A model generated the notes under the pieces. The model was not told the DNA's origin. It did no database searches and worked only from the letters and a program-made list of their open reading frames with translations. Below are positions 8,234 to 16,081 of a stretch of 64,000 bases of DNA, piece after piece. The stretch comes from Chloroherpetonaceae bacterium (GTDB lineage: Bacteria > Bacteroidota > Chlorobiia > Chlorobiales > Chloroherpetonaceae): assembly GCA_028277445.1 (NCBI GenBank), contig JANQGG010000034.1:1-64000 (forward strand), in the 5' to 3' direction. Position 1 is the stretch's first letter, and every line of letters starts with the position of its first letter. A program made the position numbers and the translations under genes.

Positions 8234-9610
8234 ATGAATGCTCTTCTTAAAAAGATAATGTTAATGTTATCATTCGTAGCTGTAGTTGGTTTAGTTGGTT
8301 GCGATGATGATGAAGATTGCCCTGAATGCGAAAAATGCGAAGAACCGTCAGCCACTACTATTTTACCAGGTGAGATAACTGGAAATGTTACTCTTAGCGC
8401 AGATACTACTTATCGCGTTATTGGATTTGTTAACATTCAGCCTGGTGCAACATTAACTATTCCTGCTGGCACTAAATTAATTGGTTTAAAAGGTGACCGT
8501 GCAACTCTTCAAACCTTAAGAGGTGAAGAAGGTGTAACAGCAAGTGGAAAAATTGTTGCAAATGGTACTTCTGCTAATCCAATCGTGTTTACCAGTGGAG
8601 AGTCTACAGGAAACAGAAGCCGCGGTGATATTGGTGGTGTTGTTTTAAATGGTTTAGCTAAAAACAATGTTACTGGTGGAACACGAGCTGGTGAAGGTGG
8701 TGCTGGTTCAGGTGGTGGTACAACTGATACTGATAACAGCGGTACTTTATCATATTTTCGTGTTGAATGGGGTGGAACTGTTATTTCTGAAGGTAACGAA
8801 ATTAATGGTATGACCTTTAACAGTGTTGGTTCAGGTACTACACTTGATCACTTACAGGCACACTTCATTGCTGACGATGGTTTCGAATGGTTCGGTGGTA
8901 CTGTAGATGCTAAATACTTAGTATCAACTGGTGTTGATGATGATAACTTTGATATGGATAATGGTTGGACTGGTGATTTCCAATTTGCAGTATGTGTTCA
9001 AGATCCTAATGTTGGTAACTCAGGTTTTGAATCAAGCCATAGTGATGATGCTACTGACGATACACCATTTACTGCTCCTACTGGTTACAATGTAACTTTA
9101 ATTGGTGGTGCATCTGACGGTAAAGAAGATGATGGATTACTTCTTAAAAGTAATATTGCAGGTACCTATAAAAACATGATTATTGCTAACTTTGATGATT
9201 TTGGTATCTTCTTCAAAGATGACAAGTCAGCTAATAACTTTATGGGTACTGGTACAGGAACCTTAGAATTAGCCAATATTATGGTATTCTGTAAAGGTCA
9301 AACCGGTACAAACCATACTGCTGATTCAACTATTTTAGATTCTGGTACAAAAGTGGGTGGTTCTACTTTAGCTGATGTTAGAGCTAAACTTGCTGCTAAC
9401 ACTGTATTTACTGCAGACCCAGCATGGGCATATACATACCCAGCTGATCCTTTCACTGGTTCAGTACCTAATTTAATTCCAACTGCAGCAGCTGCTACTG
9501 ACAGTGCTGTTGCCGTACCTGCAGGTTTTGATGCTGCCACATATTTAGGCGCTTTTGATCCTAATGGTACAAACTGGATGTCTGGTTGGACAGAGTGGGC
9601 TAGAAACTAA
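8234..9610 (+). CDS. Surface-type beta-helix lipoprotein paired with TonB receptor
   Basis: This 458-residue lipoprotein of unknown function has a signal peptide with lipobox VGC (Cys23), followed directly by acidic residues and clustered cysteines (CDDDEDCPECEKCEE). Acidic residues after the lipidated Cys act as a surface-export signal in several Bacteroidota lipoproteins, so surface exposure is inferred. The body is rich in Gly, Asp, Thr and Asn with repeated short strands (VTLSADTTYRVIGFVNIQPG; GDIGGVVLNGLA), as in right-handed beta-helix proteins. A strong Shine-Dalgarno GGAGG lies at 8223-8227, 7 bases before the ATG. It follows the TonB receptor by 33 bases and precedes a strong terminator, so the two probably form one transcript. 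The paired layout recalls SusC/SusD, but this is not a SusD fold. A ligand-capture role is inference. Confidence 0.75.
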   Translation: MNALLKKIMLMLSFVAVVGLVGCDDDEDCPECEKCEEPSATTILPGEITGNVTLSADTTYRVIGFVNIQPGATLTIPAGTKLIGLKGDRATLQTLRGEEGVTASGKIVANGTSANPIVFTSGESTGNRSRGDIGGVVLNGLAKNNVTGGTRAGEGGAGSGGGTTDTDNSGTLSYFRVEWGGTVISEGNEINGMTFNSVGSGTTLDHLQAHFIADDGFEWFGGTVDAKYLVSTGVDDDNFDMDNGWTGDFQFAVCVQDPNVGNSGFESSHSDDATDDTPFTAPTGYNVTLIGGASDGKEDDGLLLKSNIAGTYKNMIIANFDDFGIFFKDDKSANNFMGTGTGTLELANIMVFCKGQTGTNHTADSTILDSGTKVGGSTLADVRAKLAANTVFTADPAWAYTYPADPFTGSVPNLIPTAAAATDSAVAVPAGFDAATYLGAFDPNGTNWMSGWTEWARN

Positions 9611-9640
9611 AGCTTATTTGATTGAATTAAATGTTTAAAA

Positions 9641-9672
9641 GCAAGCTCCATAATATGGAGCTTGCTTTTTTT
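9641..9672 (+). terminator. Rho-independent terminator after receptor/lipoprotein pair
   Basis: This is a perfect inverted repeat: GCAAGCTCCATA (9641-9652) pairs with TATGGAGCTTGC (9654-9665), followed by seven T residues. It ends the 5414-9610 transcript. Confidence 0.92.
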
Positions 9673-9693
9673 AATACTTAGCTTGTTATTCAA

Positions 9694-10278
9694 ATGAATT
9701 ATTGGAATTTTACTTTACTACTCGCATTTCTTGTATTAATCCTTGGTTGTGGAGAAAAAAAAACAAAACAAAAAAACAAAGAGGTTTATCGTGAGCCTAT
9801 AACTCTAAAACCCTATTCTGAACCTTTACCAGATAGTGTGTTAAACCGGAAATTTTCTTATGGCGCTGATAGCCCCAAGCAATTGGCAATGGCATTAGTA
9901 AATGTGTTGAATAAAAAAGATTCTCTAGGTCTTTGGAATTATGCCGTCAATGAAAAAGAGTATTTAAACTGGATTTGGCCAGAAGAGCCCTCAAGCGATC
10001 CAAAATTTAATATTCCTTTGGAGTTTGCTTGGGAAAATTTATATCGGGATTCTTATAAAGGATTGAAAAAATTACATAAAAAATATGGCGGTAAAGAACT
10101 GGAACTGGTTTCAATGAAATTATTGGGTGAAAAAATAAAGCATCAAACTTATATGTATCATCGCGAGCCGGAATTGAAAATAAAATATCCGGATGGAAGT
10201 ACAGATGTAATTAGTGAAATTGGTACCATTGTGGAATTGAATGGTCGCTATAAAGTGCTGTTTTACAGCAAAGATTAA
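9694..10278 (+). CDS. Hypothetical lipoprotein
   Basis: I do not recognise this 194-residue protein. It has a lipoprotein signal (hydrophobic residues 5-18, lipobox ILGC with Cys at about 19) followed by a Lys-rich stretch, so it is probably anchored in the envelope. The body is alpha/beta with many aromatic and charged residues (NWIWPEEPSSDPKF; MYHREPELKIKYPDG) and lacks repeats. It stands alone between the terminator at 9641 and a possible decayed stretch. The ATG at 9694 starts just before the signal peptide. The composition looks like a real gene, with a long open frame and a normal lipoprotein start. Confidence 0.75.
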   Translation: MNYWNFTLLLAFLVLILGCGEKKTKQKNKEVYREPITLKPYSEPLPDSVLNRKFSYGADSPKQLAMALVNVLNKKDSLGLWNYAVNEKEYLNWIWPEEPSSDPKFNIPLEFAWENLYRDSYKGLKKLHKKYGGKELELVSMKLLGEKIKHQTYMYHREPELKIKYPDGSTDVISEIGTIVELNGRYKVLFYSKD

Positions 10279-10289
10279 TTGCTATTATT

Positions 10290-10531
10290 TGATAGACGTT
10301 AATGATTTGTGCTCAAACGACAAGGTTATTCAACCTGGTATTTTTCCAATTCGATTTAATCTTATAACTTCTATTACCAGTGTAAGTTGGGATGAAGCAA
10401 AAAAGCATCAATACAATTAATGATGGTAAGATATCAATAAACTTTATTGGGCTTAACGAAGTAAAGAAAAATAAAAAGTTAACTGTAAGAGTAAAGGATA
10501 TTACCAACCTCGAAGCATTAGGCAATGAATG
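10290..10531 (+). pseudogene. Possible decayed coding stretch
   Basis: Two plus-strand frames read like protein and abut. One gives a segment ending SVSWDEAKKHQYN before a stop at about 10420. The next frame, from 10392, gives INDGKISINFIGLNEVKKNK and on to a stop at 10531. Together they look like a frameshifted remnant of a longer secreted protein, but I cannot name a family. A minus-strand frame over the same bases (10313-10525) has no support. It may be chance. Confidence 0.25.
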
Positions 10532-10556
10532 AGTTAATCAAATTTTATGCATTTTT

Positions 10557-10590
10557 AAAAGAGCAGCTATCTCAGGTTGCTCTTTTTTTT
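10557..10590 (+). terminator. Probable Rho-independent terminator before riboswitch
   Basis: AAAAGAGCAGC pairs with GTTGCTCTTTT (one G-U pair) around a short loop, and the stem runs into a tract of eight or nine T residues. It separates the upstream region from the cobalamin riboswitch. Confidence 0.75.
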
Positions 10591-10611
10591 TCGAGTTTCT
10601 TTTTATACATT

Positions 10612-10806
10612 CCTAATGCTTTGGTGCTCTTTATGAGATAATAGGGAAATGCGTGAAAATCGCAAACTGTACCCGCAACTGTGATTCACGAAGGTTTTTC
10701 ATCCAGCTTTGAAAAACCGTGATTTAAGAAAACCACTGCACTAACCACCCAGGATGGTGTGGGAAGGTTAAATCAAAACATCGTGAAGAGTCAGGAGACC
10801 TGCCAA
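10612..10806 (+). promoter_or_regulatory. Cobalamin (B12) riboswitch
   Basis: The conserved features of the AdoCbl/B12 aptamer appear in order. TTGGTGCT starts the P1/P2 region, ATAATAGGGAAATGCG and CTGTACCCGCAACTGT (10670-10685) form the core, ACCACTGCAC and GGATGGTGTGGGAAGG follow, and the B12 box GAGTCAGGAGACCTGCC lies at 10788-10804. It precedes a BtuB-like receptor, which is the expected target: bound cobalamin should reduce expression of the uptake operon. The 3' end is approximate. Confidence 0.95.
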
Positions 10807-10810
10807 AACA

Positions 10811-10859
10811 TTTGCAAGTGCAAGTTGCACAATTGACTACGGGCAAATAGTCTTGCAAA
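10811..10859 (+). promoter_or_regulatory. Hairpin downstream of B12 aptamer (candidate expression platform)
   Basis: TTTGCAAG (10811-10818) pairs with CTTGCAAA (10852-10859). Inside are two smaller stems, TGCAAG/TTGCA (about 10819-10829) and GACTA/TAGTC (about 10835-10852), giving a branched fold. There is no T tract after it, so it does not look like a simple terminator. It may form part of the riboswitch switching region, or be unrelated. Confidence 0.4.
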
Positions 10860-10952
10860 ATCATCAAAAATAATTCTTTACAACGATTTTATTCGTTACC
10901 ACATTTACTGTTGCCAAGCTTATAAAGGGTTTGGTTCTGATTTATTGTAGGT

Positions 10953-13004
10953 ATGATTAAATATTTATTAAATGGCTTAATTGGAGTCGTTTTCCTTTGG
11001 TTTAACGCCACAACCGGTTTTGCTAAAAATCCATTCCAGAACCAAAACAAAGAAATAGATTCACTTCGTGTTTATGAAGTGGAACCTATTGAAATTCTTG
11101 AAAAAAAAACGAATGATGAGGTTAAATCTCTTTACCCGGTTCAAAAATTTGATCAAAAAGAAATAGAAGAGCTCAGCGTTATTAATGTGGCTGAAGCAGT
11201 CAAGTATATGCCTGGAGTCATGCTTAAAGATTATGGAGGGATTGGCGGCTTAAAAACAATATCGGTAAGAAGCTTGAGCGCCAGTCACACAGCTGTATTT
11301 ATTGATGGCATTAAGTATTCCAACACACAAATCGGGCAAATTGACTTAGGGCGTTTTTCCACGGATCGTATTAGTAAAATAGAAGTACTAAGTTCAGGTA
11401 TATCTGCTGATCTTAATTTGCCGGCTCAAGCGTATCTAACAACCAGTTCATTGTATTTGCAAACTCAAGGGGCTAAACTTAGTGGATTAAATCAAACGCT
11501 GACAGTTGATTCAAAGCTGAGTTTTGGTTCATTCGGATATCAAAAAATACAATTGGGATCAAAATGGAAAGCCAGTAAAGCATTAATGCTGTCATTAAGT
11601 GCAGATCAAATGGATGCTCATGGTGAGTATGGTTATTATTTCCAAAATGGCAGCGTTCTTGAAAATCATCGCCGGAAAAATACGGATGTTCGTGCCACTA
11701 GTTTTGAAAGTGATCTTAGATTATCTGTTTCAGACCAAAGTACATTGAATGTAAAAGGCTACGGGTATTTTTCTGAAAGAGGGCTTCCAGGATCAAAAAT
11801 TGCCAATAATGACATTCCCTCTCAAGAACGGCTTTGGAATCACGATGCTTTTCTGCAATCCACATGGATGTCAAAAGCCTTTAATACTTTAGATTATGTA
11901 CTTAGGGCAAAATATTCTTACAATTTCACAAGGTATCTAAATCCGGCTCATTATTCGGGGGATATTATTCATAATCGCTATACTGAGCATGAAGGGTATT
12001 CCTCAATAAATCTCAATTATCACATTAATCCTTACCTCAGTCTTTCAAGTTCTACAGACCTAGCTTGGAGCACATTGTTCTCAGAGCGTTTTGATCACCC
12101 TGAGCGATTATCATTGCTGACAGTATTAGCCGTTAAAACCTATTATGGCGATGTGGAATTGAATGCTAACATCTTATGGTCAAATATAGATGAAAAAGGC
12201 TTTAGTGAATTTTATGATAAAGCCATAGACCTTAAGAGAAATGATGTGCTGCCGACGTTTTCATTAGGGTATTGGATTTTCAATGAATTGCATGCATCGG
12301 TTTCATTTAAGAAAAGCCTCCGACTTCCAAGCTTTAATGAAATGTATTATCCGACATTTGGAAATACCGATTTAAGGCCGGAATACACAACTCAGTATAA
12401 TTTAGGCCTGGGTTACCAAAATGGTTTTAAGGGTATTATAGAATCAGTTTCCATGAAAATTGATGTGTTTCGGTTAAACATTCGGGACAAAATTATTGCA
12501 ATTCCAAGGGGTGCGTTTAACTGGTCCGTAGTCAATAAAAACAGGGTTGAAACTACTGGTATTGAGCTTAATGGTGAAATCAAAATAGATGTCAATAGAT
12601 CGTTTAAGTTAGCGGTATCCGGCGGTTTTACGTACCAGGAAGCACTAGAAAAAACCCCTTCTACAGCATTATTCTATCAAGCTTCGACTTATGGCAAACA
12701 AATTGCCTATACCCCAAAAGTAACCTCGTCTATGATCGCCAGCCTTTACTATGATGAGTTGAGTTTGAGCTGGCAAATGGCCTATGTGGGTTCAAGGTAT
12801 ATTTCCGGCGAACAGATCATACAGAATCACATGCCACAATACAGCACACATGATTTTAATGTGATATATCACTTTAAACTTTTTTCTATTAAATCTTCTA
12901 TTAAAGGGGAATTGAACAATGCATTTGATAAACGCTATGAAGTAATCAAAAACTATCCGATGTCCGGACGAAGCTTCAGAATTTCCTTATCTGTTCATTC
13001 TTAA
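10953..13004 (+). CDS. btuB: BtuB-like TonB-dependent cobalamin receptor
   Basis: This 683-residue outer-membrane receptor has an N-terminal signal peptide (cleavage near GFAK, about residue 25) and a TonB-box-like region (YEVEPIEI). The plug (about 70-190) includes NVAEAVKYMPGVMLKDYG, LKTISVRSLSASHTAVFIDG and RISKIEVLSSG, and a 22-strand barrel ends with an aromatic-rich C-terminus. It lacks the N-terminal carboxypeptidase-like domain of the larger receptor at 5414. Placement directly behind a B12 riboswitch, and ahead of a BtuG-like lipoprotein and corrinoid adenosyltransferase, supports cobalamin or corrinoid uptake. The next gene starts 25 bases later, so they form one operon. Specificity comes from context, since the barrel sequence alone does not show it. 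Confidence 0.9.
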   Translation: MIKYLLNGLIGVVFLWFNATTGFAKNPFQNQNKEIDSLRVYEVEPIEILEKKTNDEVKSLYPVQKFDQKEIEELSVINVAEAVKYMPGVMLKDYGGIGGLKTISVRSLSASHTAVFIDGIKYSNTQIGQIDLGRFSTDRISKIEVLSSGISADLNLPAQAYLTTSSLYLQTQGAKLSGLNQTLTVDSKLSFGSFGYQKIQLGSKWKASKALMLSLSADQMDAHGEYGYYFQNGSVLENHRRKNTDVRATSFESDLRLSVSDQSTLNVKGYGYFSERGLPGSKIANNDIPSQERLWNHDAFLQSTWMSKAFNTLDYVLRAKYSYNFTRYLNPAHYSGDIIHNRYTEHEGYSSINLNYHINPYLSLSSSTDLAWSTLFSERFDHPERLSLLTVLAVKTYYGDVELNANILWSNIDEKGFSEFYDKAIDLKRNDVLPTFSLGYWIFNELHASVSFKKSLRLPSFNEMYYPTFGNTDLRPEYTTQYNLGLGYQNGFKGIIESVSMKIDVFRLNIRDKIIAIPRGAFNWSVVNKNRVETTGIELNGEIKIDVNRSFKLAVSGGFTYQEALEKTPSTALFYQASTYGKQIAYTPKVTSSMIASLYYDELSLSWQMAYVGSRYISGEQIIQNHMPQYSTHDFNVIYHFKLFSIKSSIKGELNNAFDKRYEVIKNYPMSGRSFRISLSVHS

Positions 13005-13029
13005 TTTTTAATAACAAAAATACACTGAC

Positions 13030-14154
13030 ATGAAAAAATCAACATTCGCAAAAAAAACCAGTTTGATTGGATTGCTATCCATTTTACTCATTAGTACATG
13101 TTTTGTGGGGTGTGATGATGATTGCCCAACACAAACGGAATGTCCGACATTTCCAACAACACGTTCGGCGTTTGTTTTAAATGAAGGGATATTTCAGGTG
13201 AATAACTCAACATTAACACATATTAATCTGGATTTAGGTGTGGTTACCCAGAATTATTTCGAACAACGAATAAAACGACTACTGGGTGATACGGGTAATG
13301 ACATGATGATTGTTGGAGACATTATGTATATCGTTGTAAATAATTCAAACCGGTTGGAAATTGTTGATTTGAAAACATGGACATCAATTAAATCAATTGA
13401 AATGTCGAAAGATAATGTGGGTAGTTCTCCAAGGGAAATAATAGAACATGATGGAAAAGTATTTGTGACGAACTTTAACGGGTATGTAGCTGTAATTGAT
13501 TCGGTAAATAATTTTCAAAACCCGATTGACTGGGTAAAAGTAGGAACACAACCGGAAGGCATTGTTTCGTTAAATAAAAAAATATATGTAGCGAATTCAA
13601 ATTATGAATCAACAACATTTACCACAAATCCAGGAAGCATTTCAATAATTGATCCGAGCACATTATCGGTTGAAGAAACGATAAACAATGTAGGGCACAA
13701 TATATCGGGACTTACTAGAGATGCATACGGGGATTTATATATCATTTCCAGAGGAAATTATTCAGATATATCGCCTGGTCTTGTCGTATTCAATTCAACA
13801 TCAAAAACATCAGATACAACATTTGATATGGGGGCGCAGCTCATCAGAATAAATGGAGACGAAGGGTTTATTTCGGTTGGGGCGTATGAACCACCCACGT
13901 ATGCTTTCGTAGCAAAAGTTGTTAAACTTGATGTCAAAGCGGATACATTGGTATCGGATGAGTTAATAGCATCTTCAAATTTTCAAACATTGTATGGTTT
14001 AGATATTGAGCCGGAATCTGGGGACATTTATTGCACTGATGCAAGAGATTATAGCGTTTCAGGTGATGTTATCGTTTTTGACAAAAACGGTCAAAAAAAA
14101 TCAATGTTTAAGACGGGTATTAACCCCACAAAAGTTCTTTTCTTTTCGAACTAA
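13030..14154 (+). CDS. btuG: BtuG-like surface beta-propeller lipoprotein
   Basis: This 374-residue lipoprotein has lipobox VGC (Cys28), followed by acidic residues and cysteines (CDDDCPTQTECP), a surface-export type N-terminus. The body has repeating YncE-like blades, such as NRLEIVDLKTWTSIKSIEMS, GKVFVTNFNGYVAVIDSVN, KIYVANSN and GSISIIDPSTLSVEETIN, consistent with a seven-bladed propeller of the DUF5074/YncE type. In gut Bacteroides, BtuG is a surface propeller lipoprotein that captures cobalamin for BtuB. The size, anchor and position behind riboswitch and receptor fit that role. It probably hands corrinoid to the receptor at 10953. The match is by architecture and context, since I cannot align it to BtuG. 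Confidence 0.8.
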   Translation: MKKSTFAKKTSLIGLLSILLISTCFVGCDDDCPTQTECPTFPTTRSAFVLNEGIFQVNNSTLTHINLDLGVVTQNYFEQRIKRLLGDTGNDMMIVGDIMYIVVNNSNRLEIVDLKTWTSIKSIEMSKDNVGSSPREIIEHDGKVFVTNFNGYVAVIDSVNNFQNPIDWVKVGTQPEGIVSLNKKIYVANSNYESTTFTTNPGSISIIDPSTLSVEETINNVGHNISGLTRDAYGDLYIISRGNYSDISPGLVVFNSTSKTSDTTFDMGAQLIRINGDEGFISVGAYEPPTYAFVAKVVKLDVKADTLVSDELIASSNFQTLYGLDIEPESGDIYCTDARDYSVSGDVIVFDKNGQKKSMFKTGINPTKVLFFSN

Positions 14155-14166
14155 TTTTATCTTTAT

Positions 14167-14200
14167 AAGGTGTGATAAACAATAGAGCTTATTACACCTT
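14167..14200 (+). promoter_or_regulatory. Strong hairpin just upstream of cobO
   Basis: AAGGTGTGATAA (14167-14178) pairs with TTATTACACCTT (14189-14200), 12 base pairs with one G-U, around a 10-base loop. It is followed by AATTTATTTT, a poor terminator tail. It lies 15 bases before the cobO ATG at 14215. It could attenuate, partially terminate, or stabilise the transcript from btuG. Confidence 0.6.
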
Positions 14201-14214
14201 AATTTATTTTGATT

Positions 14215-14778
14215 ATGAACGCATTGCATCTTTATTATGGGTACGGAAAAGGGAAAACCACTTCTGTAGTTGGGCTTGCAATTAGAGCTCTAGGGGCAGG
14301 TAAATCAGTTGCAATGATCCAATTTGATAAAGGTTATGATGGTGAAAATGAACACTACTCAGAACGTGTCGTGTTAAGAAAACTCATGCGGTTGGATTAT
14401 AGACTACAACTCTATCCCACAGGATGCGAAAGAATGAATTCTGATGGGACGTTTCGATTTAAAACCAATGATGAAGATATAAAGGAAGCGCAGAGAGCAT
14501 TAAAAATTGCAAAAGATTTAATTCATAGTAAAAATACAGTTGATGTATTAATTCTTGATGAAGCATTGGCTGCGGTTACTTACAATCTCATCAAAAAAGA
14601 AGATATTCATGATTTTATTGCCTTATATGAGAACAGAAATAAGCCATGTGAATTGATTCTTACCGGTCACAAAATATGGCCGGAGTTAGAGCAGAAAGCA
14701 GATTTGATTACAGAAATGCGAAAAGTTAAGCATTATTTTGATAAAGGTGTTCCTGCAAAGCTTGGTATCGAATTTTAA
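14215..14778 (+). CDS. cobO: Corrinoid adenosyltransferase (CobO/CobA type)
   Basis: This is an ATP:cob(I)alamin/cob(I)yrinic acid a,c-diamide adenosyltransferase of the P-loop CobA/CobO/BtuR family. It attaches the 5'-deoxyadenosyl group to reduced corrinoids. The phosphate-binding loop GYGKGKTT is at residues 9-16, and VAMIQFDKG, LDEALAAV and ELILTGHKIWPEL match the family pattern. The 187-residue length from the ATG at 14215 is typical. An upstream in-frame TTG at 14209 is less likely. Following btuB and btuG, it completes a salvage unit: import, then conversion to the coenzyme form. It probably responds to the same riboswitch, subject to the hairpin just upstream. Confidence 0.92.
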   Translation: MNALHLYYGYGKGKTTSVVGLAIRALGAGKSVAMIQFDKGYDGENEHYSERVVLRKLMRLDYRLQLYPTGCERMNSDGTFRFKTNDEDIKEAQRALKIAKDLIHSKNTVDVLILDEALAAVTYNLIKKEDIHDFIALYENRNKPCELILTGHKIWPELEQKADLITEMRKVKHYFDKGVPAKLGIEF

Positions 14779-14827
14779 TATCATAAAAATTACTACCTGA
14801 CACTTTTTTCCAGTAACTGTCATTAAT

Positions 14828-15307
14828 ATGATATCAACTATTTCATACACCCGGCTAATGGAAATGGCTTTACGGGAAGCAGAGTTTGCCTTAAAGCAAA
14901 ATGAAGTGCCAGTTGGTGCAATCGTCGTTGATTCAAGTGGTTCTATCATAGGCAGAGGATATAATCAAGTTGAGATGTTGAAGGATGCAACAGCTCACGC
15001 TGAAATGATCGCATTAACGGCAGCGATGTCCGGATTACAAGATAAGTACTTAATTGATTGTACATTGTGCGTTACGTTAGAGCCTTGTCCAATGTGTGCT
15101 GGAGCTATGATCAATGCAAAATTAGGTCGTTTGATTTTTGGCTCTTACGATCATAAAATGGGCGCAGCAGGTACATGTTTTAATCTAACTCATTCAAAGG
15201 AGTTGAATCATAAGCTTGAAGTAATTGGGGGAATAATGGAAGAAAAGACAACAAACATCCTTAAGCACTTTTTTACAAAAAAAAGATCAAGTTGTAAGGG
15301 TATTTAA
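14828..15307 (+). CDS. tadA: tRNA-specific adenosine deaminase TadA
   Basis: This 159-residue zinc deaminase converts A34 to inosine in the tRNA-Arg(ACG) anticodon. The zinc and catalytic motif is complete: HAE at residues 57-59 (His ligand, catalytic Glu) and PCPMC at 86-90 (two Cys ligands). NEVPVGAIVVD and MINAKLGRLIFG are typical of TadA rather than other cytidine deaminases. The start at 14828 leaves a normal N-terminal helix. It follows cobO by 49 bases in the same direction but is a housekeeping gene and need not belong to the cobalamin unit. It converges on the hypothetical gene at 15334. Confidence 0.93.
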   Translation: MISTISYTRLMEMALREAEFALKQNEVPVGAIVVDSSGSIIGRGYNQVEMLKDATAHAEMIALTAAMSGLQDKYLIDCTLCVTLEPCPMCAGAMINAKLGRLIFGSYDHKMGAAGTCFNLTHSKELNHKLEVIGGIMEEKTTNILKHFFTKKRSSCKGI

Positions 15308-15333
15308 AAGTCTTTTCTTAAAACTTTAAGCGA

Positions 15334-15804
15334 TTATTTTACTTTTAATTTGTATGGTTCTTTTAATTGGCCATTTGGATCGAACCACTGGATAAGACCA
15401 TACCAAAACCCACGCTTTTTATCTTTAATCGGGAATTTGTTTATCTCCCCTGACTTAGTTAGGCGAAAAAGCGTAGCAGAAACATTTGCGGTAAATTGTT
15501 TTTTTTGGGTGTTTTGAAGATCAAGATTGAATTTTTTCAAAGCAAGTTCAACCAAATCACTAACCACTAAAACTTCATTTTTTTCTTTTAAAATATCTTT
15601 AATAAAGCCTGTTAGATCGAGTTTAGGTAACTTTTTTGGCTTTTTTTTCTTACCTTCATTGAGTTGAGCACTTGATCGTTCACCTTTTAGCTTGGTGAGC
15701 ATGTTCTTAAGGGTTTGTGTTCTTTCCTGAGCTTTTTCAAGTTCTTGTTCATAAAACAAAATTAGCTCGTTAACTTCATTTTCTTTTAAAGAAATATTTT
15801 TCAT
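15334..15804 (-). CDS. Hypothetical protein, coiled coil plus winged-helix-like C-terminus
   Basis: I do not recognise this 156-residue protein as a named family. The first 45 residues are charged and helical (NEVNELILFYEQELEKAQER), probably a coiled coil. A Lys-rich linker (GKKKKPKKLPKL) follows. Residues about 70-140 could be a winged-helix domain: IKDILKEKNEVLVVSDLVEL, then a helix with KKQFTANVSATLFRLTKSGE and a wing KDKKRGFWYGL. A DNA- or RNA-binding role is possible but only inferred from fold impression. It is transcribed away from the acyl carrier protein relic, with 39 bases between starts. Lys and Phe are abundant, in keeping with AT-rich DNA. Confidence 0.65.
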   Translation of the reverse strand: MKNISLKENEVNELILFYEQELEKAQERTQTLKNMLTKLKGERSSAQLNEGKKKKPKKLPKLDLTGFIKDILKEKNEVLVVSDLVELALKKFNLDLQNTQKKQFTANVSATLFRLTKSGEINKFPIKDKKRGFWYGLIQWFDPNGQLKEPYKLKVK

Positions 15805-15843
15805 AGTAAGTCGGATTTGAAATTATTTAACATTAATTAACAC

Positions 15844-16081
15844 ATGAAAGATAAGGTATTAAAAATAATAAACGAAATCAAAGAAAATAGGGGAGAGAAA
15901 AAAATAAATGTTCTAAATGATTCTGATCATTTAAATAATGATCTTGGATTGGATAGTTTTGATTTGGCAGAATTAACTGTAAAAATTGAAGCTGAATTTG
16001 ATAAAGACATTTATGAAGATGGCGTTATTTTTACAGTTAAAAGAAATTACTGAAAGAATATATATTGAATGTGATATCTAA
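15844..16081 (+). pseudogene. Acyl carrier protein with frameshifted 3' end
   Basis: The frame from 15844 encodes an acyl carrier protein with the phosphopantetheine site DLGLDSFDLAEL (Ser38), but it stops at 16053 after 69 residues with an unusual tail. Removing one A from the AAAA run at 16039-16042 restores a normal ending, TVKEITERIYIECDI, stopping at 16081. A single-base insertion has therefore probably truncated helix IV. The carrier site is intact, so partial function is not excluded. Carrier proteins near polysaccharide loci can supply acyl groups for sugar modification. It is directly followed by the fabG relic, indicating a former acyl-carrier/reductase pair. Confidence 0.8.

Noticed and set aside
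10313-10525. Minus-strand 70-residue hydrophobic frame upstream of the riboswitch
   Set aside because: It is very hydrophobic and Leu/Phe-rich with no start context. The plus-strand frames over the same bases look more protein-like, so it is probably a mirror of AT-rich DNA.
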